64,000 nt of DNA from CAIKMD01 sp035605975 (GTDB lineage: Bacteria; Pseudomonadota; Alphaproteobacteria; ATCC43930; CGMCC-115725), in assembly GCA_035605975.1 (NCBI GenBank), contig DATNGG010000123.1, positions 24,146 to 88,145 of the forward strand, written 5' to 3'. A program made the position numbers and the translations under genes. A model generated the notes under the pieces. It was not told the DNA's origin. It did no database searches and worked only from the letters and a program-made list of their open reading frames with translations. This document shows, one piece after another, positions 42,666 through 51,959 of this stretch (position 1 is the stretch's first letter; the number at the start of each line of letters is the position of its first letter).

Positions 42666-43645
42666 GATCCAGGGAAAGCCCCGGTCGCGAGGATCTGGTC
42701 CGCGACCAGGAGCGCAAAGAGCAGGAACAGATAGAGGATCGAGAAGCCGAACATCGCCTTGGCGGCGCGCTCACGCGGATCGCGCATCACCAGCAGCGAG
42801 AACCCGGTGAAGATCGCCGAGAGCACGAGCGCGGGCGCGCCATAGGTCCAGCCGGCGATGCCAAGCAGGGTCGGCGAGACGGCGACGGGCCACAGCACCA
42901 GCGTATAGAGCAGCATCTGCTTCTTGGTCTCGCGCGCGCCCGCCACCACCGGCAGCATCGGCACGCCCGCTTTGGCGTAATCGCCCGCGCGATAAAGCGA
43001 CAGCGCCCAGAAATGCGGCGGCGTCCAGAAGAAGATCAGCGCGAACAGCGCCAAGGACGGCAGCGCCACCTGGCCGGTCGCGGCCGCCCAGCCGACCAGC
43101 GGCGGGAACGCGCCGGCGGCGCCGCCGATGACGATGTTCTGCGGCGTGCGGCGCTTCAGCCAGATTGTATAGACGAAGACATAGAAGGCGATGGTGATCG
43201 CCAAGAGCGCCGCCGCGACGAGGTTGAGCGCCAGCCCCATCATCAGCACCGAGCCGACGGCTAGCACCGCGCCGAAGCCCAGCGCATTGCCCGGCGCCAT
43301 GCGCCCGGCCGGCAGCGGCCGGTCGCGCGTGCGCTCCATCACCGCGTCGATATCGCGGTCATACCACATGTTGATGGCGCCCGCCGCGCCGGCGGCGACG
43401 GCGATGCAGAGAACGGCGGTGAAGGCCAGCACCGGATTGAGATGGCCCGGCGCGAGATAGAGGCCCGCCCAACCGGTGAAGACGACGAGCGACATCACCC
43501 GCGGCTTCAACAGCGCGATGTAATCGCCAATCGAGGCAGTGCCCGAAGCGGGCGCCGCCTCCACAACCGCGCGGGCGCGCGCAATGCGCGGGGCGAGTCC
43601 GGAGGCGGAGAGATCGGCCACGGCCGCGATGCTCCCGTCCCTCAA
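42662..43645 (-). CDS. ctaB: Protoheme IX farnesyltransferase (heme O synthase)
   Basis: A 327-residue UbiA-superfamily prenyltransferase adding a farnesyl group to heme b for the oxidase. The motif NMWYDRDIDAVMERT (N-x3-D-x3-D) and YTIWLKRRTPQNIVIGG are typical. Start is a TTG overlapping the ctaD stop (TTGA at 43642-43645); no ATG is available before the first helix. It is translationally coupled to its neighbours on both sides. Confidence 0.94.
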   Translation of the reverse strand: MRDGSIAAVADLSASGLAPRIARARAVVEAAPASGTASIGDYIALLKPRVMSLVVFTGWAGLYLAPGHLNPVLAFTAVLCIAVAAGAAGAINMWYDRDIDAVMERTRDRPLPAGRMAPGNALGFGAVLAVGSVLMMGLALNLVAAALLAITIAFYVFVYTIWLKRRTPQNIVIGGAAGAFPPLVGWAAATGQVALPSLALFALIFFWTPPHFWALSLYRAGDYAKAGVPMLPVVAGARETKKQMLLYTLVLWPVAVSPTLLGIAGWTYGAPALVLSAIFTGFSLLVMRDPRERAAKAMFGFSILYLFLLFALLVADQILATGAFPGS

Positions 43646-45276
43646 TGGCTCGGCGACGAGGCGACCACCGGCAGCTCGTCATAGGAGTGGAAGGGCGGCG
43701 GCGAGGACAGTGTCCATTCGAGCGTCGTCGCTCCCTCGCCCCACGGATTGGCGCCGACGCGCCGGCCGGCGAAGAGGGTGTGGAAGACGATGAAGACGAA
43801 GAACAAGGTCGAGGCACCCGAGATGAACGAGCCGAGCGAGGCGACCATGTTCCAGCCGGCGAAGGCGTCGGGATAGTCGCTGATGCGCCGCGGCATGCCG
43901 GCGAGGCCGAGGAAGTGCATCGGGAAGAAGGTGAGATTGACGCCGATGAAGGTCGTCCAGAAATGGATCTGGCCGAAAAGCTCGTTGTATTGCCGGCCCG
44001 ACATCTTGCCGATCCAATAATAGAAACCGGCAAAGAGACCGAAGACGGCGCCGAGGCTCAGGACGTAGTGGAAATGCGCCACGACGTAATAGGTGTTGTG
44101 CAGATAGTGATCGACGCCCGCATTGGCGAGGACGACGCCGGTGACGCCGCCGACCGTGAAGAGGAAGAGGAAGCCGGTTGCGAACAGCATCGGCGTCTTG
44201 AACTCGATCGAGCCCTCCCACATGGTCGCGATCCAGGAGAAGACCTTGATGCCCGTCGGCACCGCGATGACCATGGTGGCCGTCGTGAAATAGGCCTGGG
44301 CGTCGACGCTGATGCCGGTCGTGAACATGTGGTGCGCCCAGACGACGAAGCCGACCACGGCGATCGACACCATGGCATAGGCCATTCCGAGATAGCCGAA
44401 GATCGGCTTCTTCGAGAAGGTCGAGATCACCTGGCTGATGATGCCGAAGGCCGGCAGGATCATGATGTAAACTTCGGGATGCCCGAAGAACCAGAAGAGG
44501 TTGAGGAAGAGCAGCGGATCGCCGCCGCCCGCCGGATCGAAGAAGGCGGTGCCGAAATTGCGGTCGGTCAGCAGCATGGTGATCGCGCCCGCCAGCACCG
44601 GCAGCGACAAGAGCAGCAGGAAGGCGGTGACGAGGATCGACCACACGAAGAGCGGCATCTTGTGCAGCGTCATGCCGGGCGCGCGCATGTTGAAGATGGT
44701 GGTGATGAAGTTGATCGCGCCCATGATCGACGAGGCGCCCGCAAGGTGTATCGAGAAGATCACCATGTCGACCGCCGGGCCGGGATGCCCGACCTTCCCC
44801 GAGAGCGGCGGATAGAGCGTCCAGCCGACACCGGCGCCCGCGGGATCGCCGACCAGCGTCGAGCCCAAGAGCAGCAGGATCGCCGGCACCAGCAGCCAGA
44901 AGCTGATGTTGTTCATGCGCGGGAACGCCATGTCCGGCGCACCGATCATCAGCGGCACGAACCAGTTGCCGAAGCCGCCGATCAAAGCCGGCATCACCAG
45001 GAAGAAGATCATGATGAGGCCGTGCGCGGTGATGATGACGTTGTAGAGCTGATGATCGCTGCCGAACAGCACGTCGCCCGGCCGCATCAAATTGTAGCGC
45101 ATCAGGATCGAGAACGCGCCGCCGATCAGCCCGGCCGTGATCGAGAAGATGATGTAGAGCGTGCCGATGTCCTTGTGGTTGGTCGAGAACAGCCAGCGCG
45201 TCCAGAAGCCGGGAACGTGGTCGCCATGCGCCGCATGCGCGTCGCCGTGGCCGTGCGCTTGAGTTCCGTATGCCAT
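43642..45276 (-). CDS. ctaD: Cytochrome c oxidase subunit I
   Basis: A 544-residue aa3-type subunit I with twelve helices. HLAGASSIMGAINFI and FWFFGHPEVYIMILPAFG (CuB His and cross-linked Tyr region) and HFHYVLSLGAVF with the heme ligands are present. The loop WAHHMFTTG is typical. It follows ctaC by 34 bases and carries a His-rich N-terminus (HGHGDAHAAHGDH). Confidence 0.96.
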   Translation of the reverse strand: MAYGTQAHGHGDAHAAHGDHVPGFWTRWLFSTNHKDIGTLYIIFSITAGLIGGAFSILMRYNLMRPGDVLFGSDHQLYNVIITAHGLIMIFFLVMPALIGGFGNWFVPLMIGAPDMAFPRMNNISFWLLVPAILLLLGSTLVGDPAGAGVGWTLYPPLSGKVGHPGPAVDMVIFSIHLAGASSIMGAINFITTIFNMRAPGMTLHKMPLFVWSILVTAFLLLLSLPVLAGAITMLLTDRNFGTAFFDPAGGGDPLLFLNLFWFFGHPEVYIMILPAFGIISQVISTFSKKPIFGYLGMAYAMVSIAVVGFVVWAHHMFTTGISVDAQAYFTTATMVIAVPTGIKVFSWIATMWEGSIEFKTPMLFATGFLFLFTVGGVTGVVLANAGVDHYLHNTYYVVAHFHYVLSLGAVFGLFAGFYYWIGKMSGRQYNELFGQIHFWTTFIGVNLTFFPMHFLGLAGMPRRISDYPDAFAGWNMVASLGSFISGASTLFFVFIVFHTLFAGRRVGANPWGEGATTLEWTLSSPPPFHSYDELPVVASSPSH

Positions 45277-45310
45277 CTTTCGCTCCCCGCGAAATACCTG
45301 AAAACAGTTC

Positions 45311-46198
45311 CTAGTTCGCCGCCGCCTGCGCTACGCGCATCGCACCCGGCGCATCACCGGCCTTGGCGTATTTCTTTTTCGCCTGCGCCGCCCAGGCGTC
45401 GAAATCGGGCTTCGAGACAACCTTGACCTCGATCGGCATGAAGGGATGATTGATGCCGCAGATCTGGTTGCACTGCCCGTAGAAGGTGCCGGTCTTTTCG
45501 AACTTCATCCAGCTTTCATTGGTGCGGCCGATCACCGCGTATTCCTGAACCGCCGCCGACGGCAGATACCAGCTGTGGATCACGTCGGTGCTGGTGATGA
45601 GAACCCGCACCGTCGCGCCGACCGGGATCACCACCGGATTGTCGACGCCGAGCAGACGCGGTTCCTTCGCCTTCGCCGCATCGGCGTCGGAGAGCACGTT
45701 GCTGTCGAAGGCGAAGTCGCCCTGGTCGGGATATTCGTAGGACCAATACCATTGGTGCCCGGTGACCTTCAGCGTCATGTCGGCGTGCTGGGTTTTGTCT
45801 GCGTAGTAGAGAAGTTTGATCGACGGCCACCAGATCGCGATGAGGATCAGCAACGGCACGATCGTCCACACCACTTCGAGCACCGTGTTGTGCGTGGTCT
45901 TCGACGGCACCGGGTGGCGCTTCGCGTTGAAACGCCACATGGTATAGACGAGGAGGCCGAGCACGAGGACTGTGATCACCGTGGTAATCGGCAGGAGAAT
46001 CATATTGTGGAACCAGTCGACGCGGTCGCGCACCGGCGTGTCGCCCTGCACCATCCCCATCTCCCATGGATGGGGCACTTCCGCCATCGCCAGATGGACC
46101 CACGCGGCGGCGAGCGTTGCGCCGCCGAGCGCCGCGGCAAGGACGCGCCGCAGCCGCGTCGCGGGTCCGGATTTCGCCAGTCTTCGACTCACTTGCAT
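45311..46198 (-). CDS. ctaC: Cytochrome c oxidase subunit II
   Basis: A 295-residue subunit: signal/helix at the N-terminus, two membrane helices (about 67-87 and 107-128) and a periplasmic cupredoxin domain. The CuA ligands are H208, C243, C247, H251 and M254 within GQCNQICGINHPFM. Residue 245 is Gln where many homologues have Glu, which contributes by its backbone carbonyl, so function may be kept. The ATG at 46198 is chosen; the longer frame upstream runs antisense into the tldD region. It leads the oxidase operon. Confidence 0.95.
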   Translation of the reverse strand: MQVSRRLAKSGPATRLRRVLAAALGGATLAAAWVHLAMAEVPHPWEMGMVQGDTPVRDRVDWFHNMILLPITTVITVLVLGLLVYTMWRFNAKRHPVPSKTTHNTVLEVVWTIVPLLILIAIWWPSIKLLYYADKTQHADMTLKVTGHQWYWSYEYPDQGDFAFDSNVLSDADAAKAKEPRLLGVDNPVVIPVGATVRVLITSTDVIHSWYLPSAAVQEYAVIGRTNESWMKFEKTGTFYGQCNQICGINHPFMPIEVKVVSKPDFDAWAAQAKKKYAKAGDAPGAMRVAQAAAN

Positions 46199-46306
46199 AC
46201 TTTCTCGCCCCTCGGACGGAGGCCGGCGAAACGCCGCCACGGCCCTAAAATTCCAGTCCTGGTAATAACCTCCAAGGCGGCGCGACGCCAACCGCATCAT
46301 TGCGAC

Positions 46307-46321
46307 TTTATGCCGCATAAA
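46307..46321. promoter_or_regulatory. 7+1+7 inverted repeat between ctaC and tldD
   Basis: TTTATGC-C-GCATAAA in the 237-bp gap between the divergent ctaC and tldD starts, 109 bases from ctaC and 114 from tldD. It is the only AT-rich palindrome here and could be an operator for either gene. No known regulator is assigned; the rest of the gap contains no gene. Confidence 0.35.
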
Positions 46322-46435
46322 ACAAGCCGGGCGCCCTGAAACCGCACGCCGCGCTTCCCATATGTGCTGTCGCGGCCAAGACTCTGGCGCCGTTCTTCGC
46401 GCCGTGGCAAAACCCTTGGGCTGGGGAGACCTTTC

Positions 46436-47869
46436 ATGACCGATCTCACGCTGACCGACGATCTTTTCTTCACCAAGACGGGCATGGACCAAGCGCGCGT
46501 CGAAAAGCTCGTCGGCGATGCGCTCAGCGGCATGGATGACGGCGAATTGTTTCTCGAATATTGCCAGTCCGAGAGCCTCACCCTCGATGACGGTCGGATC
46601 AAATCCGCCTCCTTCGATACGACGCAAGGCTTCGGCCTGCGCGCCCTTTCCGACGAAGCGACCGGCTATGCCCATGCCTCGGAATTGAGCGAGGAGGCGA
46701 TCCGCCGTGCCGGCGAGACGGTGCGCGCGGTGAAGCAGGGCGCACATGGCACGGTCGCGGCGCCGCCCCTCGGCACCAACCGCCAGCTCTACGCCGCGGC
46801 CAATCCGCTGGCGCAGACCGAGTTCGCCGCCAAGACCAAGCTCCTTGCCGAGATCGACGCCTATGCGCGCGCCAAGGATCCGCGCATCAAACAGGTCTCG
46901 GCCTCGCTCGCCGGGTCATGGCAGGCGGTGCAGATCATTCGCGCCGGCGGGTTGCGTGTCGGCGACATCCGGCCGCTGGTGCGCCTCAATGTCAGCATCG
47001 TCGTCGGCGACGGCACGCGCATGGAGAGCGGCAGCTCCGGTACCGGCGGGCGCACCGATTATCGGCGCTTCCTCGATCCCGCCAATTGGCAGGCCGAGGT
47101 CGACGAGGCGCTGCGCCAGGCGCTCGTCAATCTCGAGAGCGTCCCGGCGCCGGCGGGCGAGATGACCGTGGTGCTCGGACCGGGCTGGCCGGGCGTGATG
47201 CTGCACGAGGCCGTGGGACACGGTCTCGAAGGCGATTTCAACCGCAAGAAGACCTCGGCCTTCTCGGGTCTCATCGGCCAGCGCGTCGCCAGCCCCGGCG
47301 TCACCGTCGTCGATGACGGCACGCTGCCGGATCGGCGCGGCTCGCTCTCGGTCGATGACGAGGGAACGCCCTCCTCCAACACCGTGCTGATCGAGGACGG
47401 CATCCTCAAAGCCTATATGCAGGATCGGCTCAATGCGCGGCTCATGGGCATGCGCCCGACCGGCAATGGCCGGCGTCAGGGCTTCGCCTATGCGCCGATG
47501 CCGCGCATGACCAACACCTATATGCTGGCCGGCGACAAGGACCCGAAAGAGATTCTGCAATCGGTGAAGCGCGGCCTCTATGCCGTCAATTTCGGCGGCG
47601 GGCAGGTCGACATCACCTCGGGCAAGTTCGTGTTCTCGGCGTCCGAGGCCTATCTCATCGAGAACGGCAAGCTCGGCAAGCCGGTGAAGGGCGCGACCCT
47701 CATCGGCAACGGTCCCGATGCGCTGACCAAGATCACCATGATCGGCAATGATCTGGCGCTCGATCGCGGCATCGGCACCTGCGGCAAGGACGGCCAGGGC
47801 GTGCCGGTCGGCGTCGGGCAGCCGACCTTGCGCATGGACGGGCTGACCGTCGGCGGCACCGCGGCATGA
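46436..47869 (+). CDS. tldD: Metalloprotease TldD
   Basis: A 477-residue subunit of the TldD/TldE protease, which trims unfolded peptides and matures some ribosomal peptides. The zinc motif H257-E-A-V-G-H262 lies in MLHEAVGHGLEGDF. The partner PmbA/TldE is encoded at 54053. The ATG at 46436 follows GGGGAG; the longer ORF is not needed. Its stop overlaps the start of the next gene (ATGA). Confidence 0.95.
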   Translation: MTDLTLTDDLFFTKTGMDQARVEKLVGDALSGMDDGELFLEYCQSESLTLDDGRIKSASFDTTQGFGLRALSDEATGYAHASELSEEAIRRAGETVRAVKQGAHGTVAAPPLGTNRQLYAAANPLAQTEFAAKTKLLAEIDAYARAKDPRIKQVSASLAGSWQAVQIIRAGGLRVGDIRPLVRLNVSIVVGDGTRMESGSSGTGGRTDYRRFLDPANWQAEVDEALRQALVNLESVPAPAGEMTVVLGPGWPGVMLHEAVGHGLEGDFNRKKTSAFSGLIGQRVASPGVTVVDDGTLPDRRGSLSVDDEGTPSSNTVLIEDGILKAYMQDRLNARLMGMRPTGNGRRQGFAYAPMPRMTNTYMLAGDKDPKEILQSVKRGLYAVNFGGGQVDITSGKFVFSASEAYLIENGKLGKPVKGATLIGNGPDALTKITMIGNDLALDRGIGTCGKDGQGVPVGVGQPTLRMDGLTVGGTAA

Positions 47870-49815
47870 GGCTCGGCCGGCGGGCGGCCTTGCCGCCGCT
47901 CGCATTGGCTCTGCTGCTGCTGACCGCGCTTCTCCGGGCACACGCCTGCGATCTCGATAGCGCCGGAACGACGCGTTGGCGCGTTGCGCGCGCAAACGGC
48001 GCGAGCTTTCTCGTCACGCCCTGCGGCGAGAGATTCTTCTCGATCGGCGTCAATGTGCTGGATGGCGGGATTTCGGGCGCGCACCTCGACCGGCCGCATT
48101 ACGATTGGCACAAAACCGCCAGTTCGCTTCCGGAATGGATCGCCGACACGCGGGCGCGGCTCAAGGAGTGGGGCTTCAACTCTGCCGGCGCGTGGTCGCT
48201 GCCGCCGCAGCAATTGAAGCTTCCGACCGTGATCAATCTCGAGCTCGGGCGGCTCGCGAAGTTTCACTGGTTCGATCCTTTCGATCCGAACATGCCGGCG
48301 CGCATGGATGCGGAAGCGAGAAAACTCACCGCGCCCTATCGCCACTCGCCCTATCGCATCGGCTATTTCTCCGACAATGAGGTCGGCTGGTGGAGCGGCG
48401 CGCTGTTCCTCTTCTATGCGCAAAAGCCCGCGAGCAACTTTACCAAGCAGCGCTGGATCGCGACGCTGCGGTCGTTCTATCACGATGATTGGCGGCGTTT
48501 TGCGCGCGACTTCGTCCCGCCCGAGGGCGTCGGATCGTGGAAGGCGCTGCTGCAAACGGAGAAGCCGACGCGGCTGCGCATCGGCGGCCACGGCATCGCC
48601 GCGGTCGAGCGCTGGACCGCGCTCGTCGCCCAGCACTATTACGCGCTGGCGCGGCGGGCGATCAAAAAGGCCGATCCCGACGCCGTGTTCTTCGGCGACC
48701 GGCTGCCGATCTATTACGATCCCGCGGCTTTGCGCGTCGAGGCGCCGCGGGTCGACGCGCTCGCCGTCAACTACAATGTCGCCAGCCCCGAGGGCTGGAT
48801 CGCGCCCTATTTCTTCGACGGTATTCGCCGCATCACCGGCGGCAAGGCGATGCTGATATCCGAATGGTTCTACGCCGCGCGCGAGAACCGTACCGGCAAT
48901 ACCAATAACGGCCATCTCATGACGGTCGACACCCAGGCCGAGCGCGCCGCGGGCGCGGCGGCCTCGGCGCGGCTCTTCGCCGGCGTGCCGGAAATTCTCG
49001 GCGAACACTGGTTCCAGTATTACGACTACCCGCTCGGCGGACGCGCCGACAGCGAGGACTACAATTTCGGCCTCGTCGATATTCACGACCGGCCTTACGA
49101 CCGGCTGGTCGCGGCACTCGGCGCAGCCAACCGGCAATTGCCGCAAATCCACGCGCAGGCGGCGGTGGCGTCACGCCCCGGCCGCACGAATTTCGCCGTG
49201 CCGCACGCGGCCATCGACCCGGCGCATCTCTCGCTGATCGATTGGCCGAAGCCCGCCTCGCTTCTGCCCGCGTTCATTCCGCAAAAGGGCAAGGTCGCCT
49301 TCGGCGAGGCCTATCTCAGCTGGAGCGAGCACGGCCTCGCCCTCGCCACCATCGGCCAGGATTATTACGACCTCGAGCTGCTCGATTATCACGGCGATTA
49401 TCCCCTCACCGAATCCTACCGCCTCGAGCTCGACCTCGATGCCGGCGCGGGACCGAAGCGCTTCACCCTCTATTTCAATCCGCCCAAGGGCAAAACGCGC
49501 GATTACCCGCCGATGGCGCCCTTGCTCTGCGCGGGAACCGTCGCGGCACTGCACGACAATAAATGCGCGGAGATCCCCGGCACGCAGGCGCTGTATTTCG
49601 GCGCCGATCAGCCGCGCATCGTCGCCGAAGCGCTGCTGCCCTGGCAGGCTTTGGGCCTCGAAGGGCCGCCAAAATCGGGCAAGCTCAAAATCGAGGTCTC
49701 CGCCGTTGCCTGGTACAATTCGCGCTGGATGTCGCTCTCGGGCCTGCCGCCCGATGAGGGCTCGGCCGAGCCGCAGCGCTGGATGAGCGTGCGCCTCGCG
49801 GCTGCGCCTCAATAA
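47866..49815 (+). CDS. Secreted glycoside-hydrolase-like protein (clan GH-A, agarase-like)
   Basis: A 649-residue protein with a signal peptide. After a TIM-barrel-like part with FFSIGVNVLDGG and RLKEWGFNSAGAW, the segment YRIGYFSDNEVGWWSGALF holds a candidate acid/base Glu and MLISEWFYAARENRTG a candidate nucleophile Glu, as in clan GH-A enzymes such as GH50-type agarases. The C-terminal part (about 430-649) is beta-rich. Substrate is unknown; agarase identity is only a resemblance. It is translationally coupled to tldD and overlaps the convergent gshA end by 7 bases. Confidence 0.75.
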   Translation: MRLGRRAALPPLALALLLLTALLRAHACDLDSAGTTRWRVARANGASFLVTPCGERFFSIGVNVLDGGISGAHLDRPHYDWHKTASSLPEWIADTRARLKEWGFNSAGAWSLPPQQLKLPTVINLELGRLAKFHWFDPFDPNMPARMDAEARKLTAPYRHSPYRIGYFSDNEVGWWSGALFLFYAQKPASNFTKQRWIATLRSFYHDDWRRFARDFVPPEGVGSWKALLQTEKPTRLRIGGHGIAAVERWTALVAQHYYALARRAIKKADPDAVFFGDRLPIYYDPAALRVEAPRVDALAVNYNVASPEGWIAPYFFDGIRRITGGKAMLISEWFYAARENRTGNTNNGHLMTVDTQAERAAGAAASARLFAGVPEILGEHWFQYYDYPLGGRADSEDYNFGLVDIHDRPYDRLVAALGAANRQLPQIHAQAAVASRPGRTNFAVPHAAIDPAHLSLIDWPKPASLLPAFIPQKGKVAFGEAYLSWSEHGLALATIGQDYYDLELLDYHGDYPLTESYRLELDLDAGAGPKRFTLYFNPPKGKTRDYPPMAPLLCAGTVAALHDNKCAEIPGTQALYFGADQPRIVAEALLPWQALGLEGPPKSGKLKIEVSAVAWYNSRWMSLSGLPPDEGSAEPQRWMSVRLAAAPQ

Positions 49816-51173
49816 GCGTCCTCGACGTAGACCGGATCGACCTTGCCGCGCCAGCGCGTCGCGAAATCGTCGAGCAGCTTCTCGGCCGGCGTCTTGCCGG
49901 AATGCGCGAGCTCGAAGAGCGGCGCGAGGAAATGGCTTTCGTCCTGCGCCGCCGCGTCGAGCCGGGCGCGCCGGCGCAGGCCGCCCCGGGCGAGATCGAG
50001 CGCCGCGAGGGCGGTCTCGCTGAGCTTCTTGCCGCGGAACGGCGTCGCAAGCCCGAGGCGCGGCGCCTCGTTGCGCAGATATTCGCGCTCCTCCTCGCTC
50101 CAATCGGCGATGAGATCCGCGGCGCCGTCGAGCGATTGGCGGTCGTAGAGCAAGCCGGTCCAGAAGGCCGGCAGCGCGCAGATATTGCGCCACGGTCCGC
50201 CATCGGCGCCGCGCATCTCGATGTAGCGCTTGATGCGGATCTCGGGAAAGACGGTCGTCAGATGATCCGACCAGTCGCTCATGGTCGGCGTGGCGCCCGG
50301 CAGACCAGGCAGCTTTCCCGCCATGAAATCGCGGAAGGATTGCCCCGCCACGTCGATGTAATCGCCGTCGCGATAGACGAAATACATCGGCACGTCGAGC
50401 AGGTAATCGACATAGCGCTCGAAGCCGAACCCCTCTTCGAACACGAAAGGCAGCATGCCCGACCGGTCCGGATCGACATCGGTCCAGACATGGTTGCGAT
50501 AGCTGAGATAGCCCGAAGGCTTGCCTTCGAAGAACGGCGAATTGGCAAAGAGCGCCGCCGCCACCGGCTGCAAGGCGAGGCTGACGCGCGCTTTCTGCAC
50601 CATGTCGGCTTCGGACGAGAAGTCGAGATTGACCTGAACCGTGCAGGTCCGGAGCATCATGTCGAGGCCGAGCTTGCCTTTGGTCGGCATGTAGCGGCGC
50701 ATCACCGCATAGCGGCGCTTCGGCATCCAGAAGCAATCCTCGCGCCGCCATTTCGGCAGGAAGCCAAGGCCCAGCAAACCAAGCCCCAGCTCCTCGGTGA
50801 CCGCGCGCACCTGACGCAGATGGGTGTGCAGCTCGTCGCAGGTCTGATGCAGCGTCTCCAAGGGCGCGCCCGAAAGCTCGAACTGGCCGCCCGGCTCGAG
50901 CGAGATCGCGGCGCCGCCGCCGCTGAGGCCGACGATCGTGTCGCCGTCCAGCACCGGCTCCCAGCCGAAGCGACGCAAGCCCTCGAGCAGCGCGCGAATG
51001 CCATCCGCGCCCTCATAGGGCACGGGATGAAGATCCGCGCGGCGGAAAACGAATTTCTCGTGCTCGGTGCCGATGCGCCATTCGGCGGCGGGCTTGCATC
51101 CCGCCGCCAGATACTCGATCAGCTGACGCTTGTCAGTGATCGGTGCACCGCCCGACTGCGAAGGTGCCGACAT
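49809..51173 (-). CDS. gshA: Glutamate--cysteine ligase (class 3, GshA)
   Basis: A 454-residue ligase of the plant/alphaproteobacterial type making gamma-glutamylcysteine for glutathione. RIGTEHEKFVF (33-43), ISLEPGGQFELSG and RTCTVQVNLDF are hallmark segments, and FPEIRIKRYIEMRGADGG follows. Its 3' end overlaps the hydrolase-like gene by 7 bases. rsmE lies 30 bases upstream on the same strand. Confidence 0.94.
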   Translation of the reverse strand: MSAPSQSGGAPITDKRQLIEYLAAGCKPAAEWRIGTEHEKFVFRRADLHPVPYEGADGIRALLEGLRRFGWEPVLDGDTIVGLSGGGAAISLEPGGQFELSGAPLETLHQTCDELHTHLRQVRAVTEELGLGLLGLGFLPKWRREDCFWMPKRRYAVMRRYMPTKGKLGLDMMLRTCTVQVNLDFSSEADMVQKARVSLALQPVAAALFANSPFFEGKPSGYLSYRNHVWTDVDPDRSGMLPFVFEEGFGFERYVDYLLDVPMYFVYRDGDYIDVAGQSFRDFMAGKLPGLPGATPTMSDWSDHLTTVFPEIRIKRYIEMRGADGGPWRNICALPAFWTGLLYDRQSLDGAADLIADWSEEEREYLRNEAPRLGLATPFRGKKLSETALAALDLARGGLRRRARLDAAAQDESHFLAPLFELAHSGKTPAEKLLDDFATRWRGKVDPVYVEDAY

Positions 51174-51203
51174 GCGCGATGCTGCTCCAGACGCCTCTAA
51201 CCC

Positions 51204-51947
51204 CTAGCCGCGCGGCGGCGCGTCCCCCAACAGCGCCTGCAACACGGCGAGGCCCGCAAGCGCCGCGGTATCCGCGCGCAGCACACGGGGCCCCAAACTG
51301 ACCGGGCAAACAAAGGGGAGTTTCTTCAAGGCGTCAAGCTCCGTCTCGGCAAAGCCGCCTTCGGGCCCGATCAGCACCGCCCATGGGCCGCGATGGGCGT
51401 CCTTCAGCGCCGCGGCGATGGGCGGCGAAGTCCCGGTTTCGTCACAGAGCAGCAGCCGGCGCCTCCCGTCCCAGCCGGCGATGAGCCGCTCGAGCGGCTG
51501 CGGCGGATGGATCGCCGGCACGGTCAGCCGCTCGCTTTGCTCCGCCGCCTCGACCGCATGCGCCTTCAGCCGCGCAAGATTGACCCGCTCGACCGCCGTG
51601 TAACGCGTCATCACCGGAAAGAGCGCGGCGGCGCCGAGTTCGGTCGCCTTCTCGATAAGGAAATCGATCCGCGCCCGCTTGATCGGCGCGAAGACGAGCC
51701 AGAGATCGGACTCTGCCGCTTGCGCGCGGATTTGCGCCTCGATGCGGAGGCTGCAGAGGTTGCGGGCGAAGCTCTCGATCCGGGCCGCATACTCGCCATC
51801 GCGGCCATTGAAGAGCGCCACGACCGCGCCTTCCTTCAAGCGCAGAACGGATTTCAGATAGTGCGTCTGCTCGGGCCCGAGCGCCAAGGACTGCCCTGCC
51901 GCAAGGTCGGCGTCGACGAACAGGCGCGCTTCGAGTTTCGAAGACAC
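51204..51947 (-). CDS. rsmE: 16S rRNA (uracil-1498-N3)-methyltransferase
   Basis: A 247-residue SPOUT methyltransferase. The C-terminal trefoil knot has VLIGPEGGFAETELDAL and SLGPRVLRADTA; the N-terminal PUA-like domain has FVDADLAAGQSLALG and HYLKSVLRLKEGA. It methylates U1498 of 16S rRNA. The GTG start at 51947 lies 12 bases downstream of the DUF559 stop. Confidence 0.94.
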   Translation of the reverse strand: MSSKLEARLFVDADLAAGQSLALGPEQTHYLKSVLRLKEGAVVALFNGRDGEYAARIESFARNLCSLRIEAQIRAQAAESDLWLVFAPIKRARIDFLIEKATELGAAALFPVMTRYTAVERVNLARLKAHAVEAAEQSERLTVPAIHPPQPLERLIAGWDGRRRLLLCDETGTSPPIAAALKDAHRGPWAVLIGPEGGFAETELDALKKLPFVCPVSLGPRVLRADTAALAGLAVLQALLGDAPPRG

Positions 51948-51959
51948 GGTTGCGCCATT

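Noticed and set aside
43645..45426. A 593-codon open frame antisense to ctaD
   Set aside because: Composition is dominated by Glu/Arg/His/Asp runs typical of antisense of GC-rich membrane genes; cytochrome oxidase subunit I is on the other strand.
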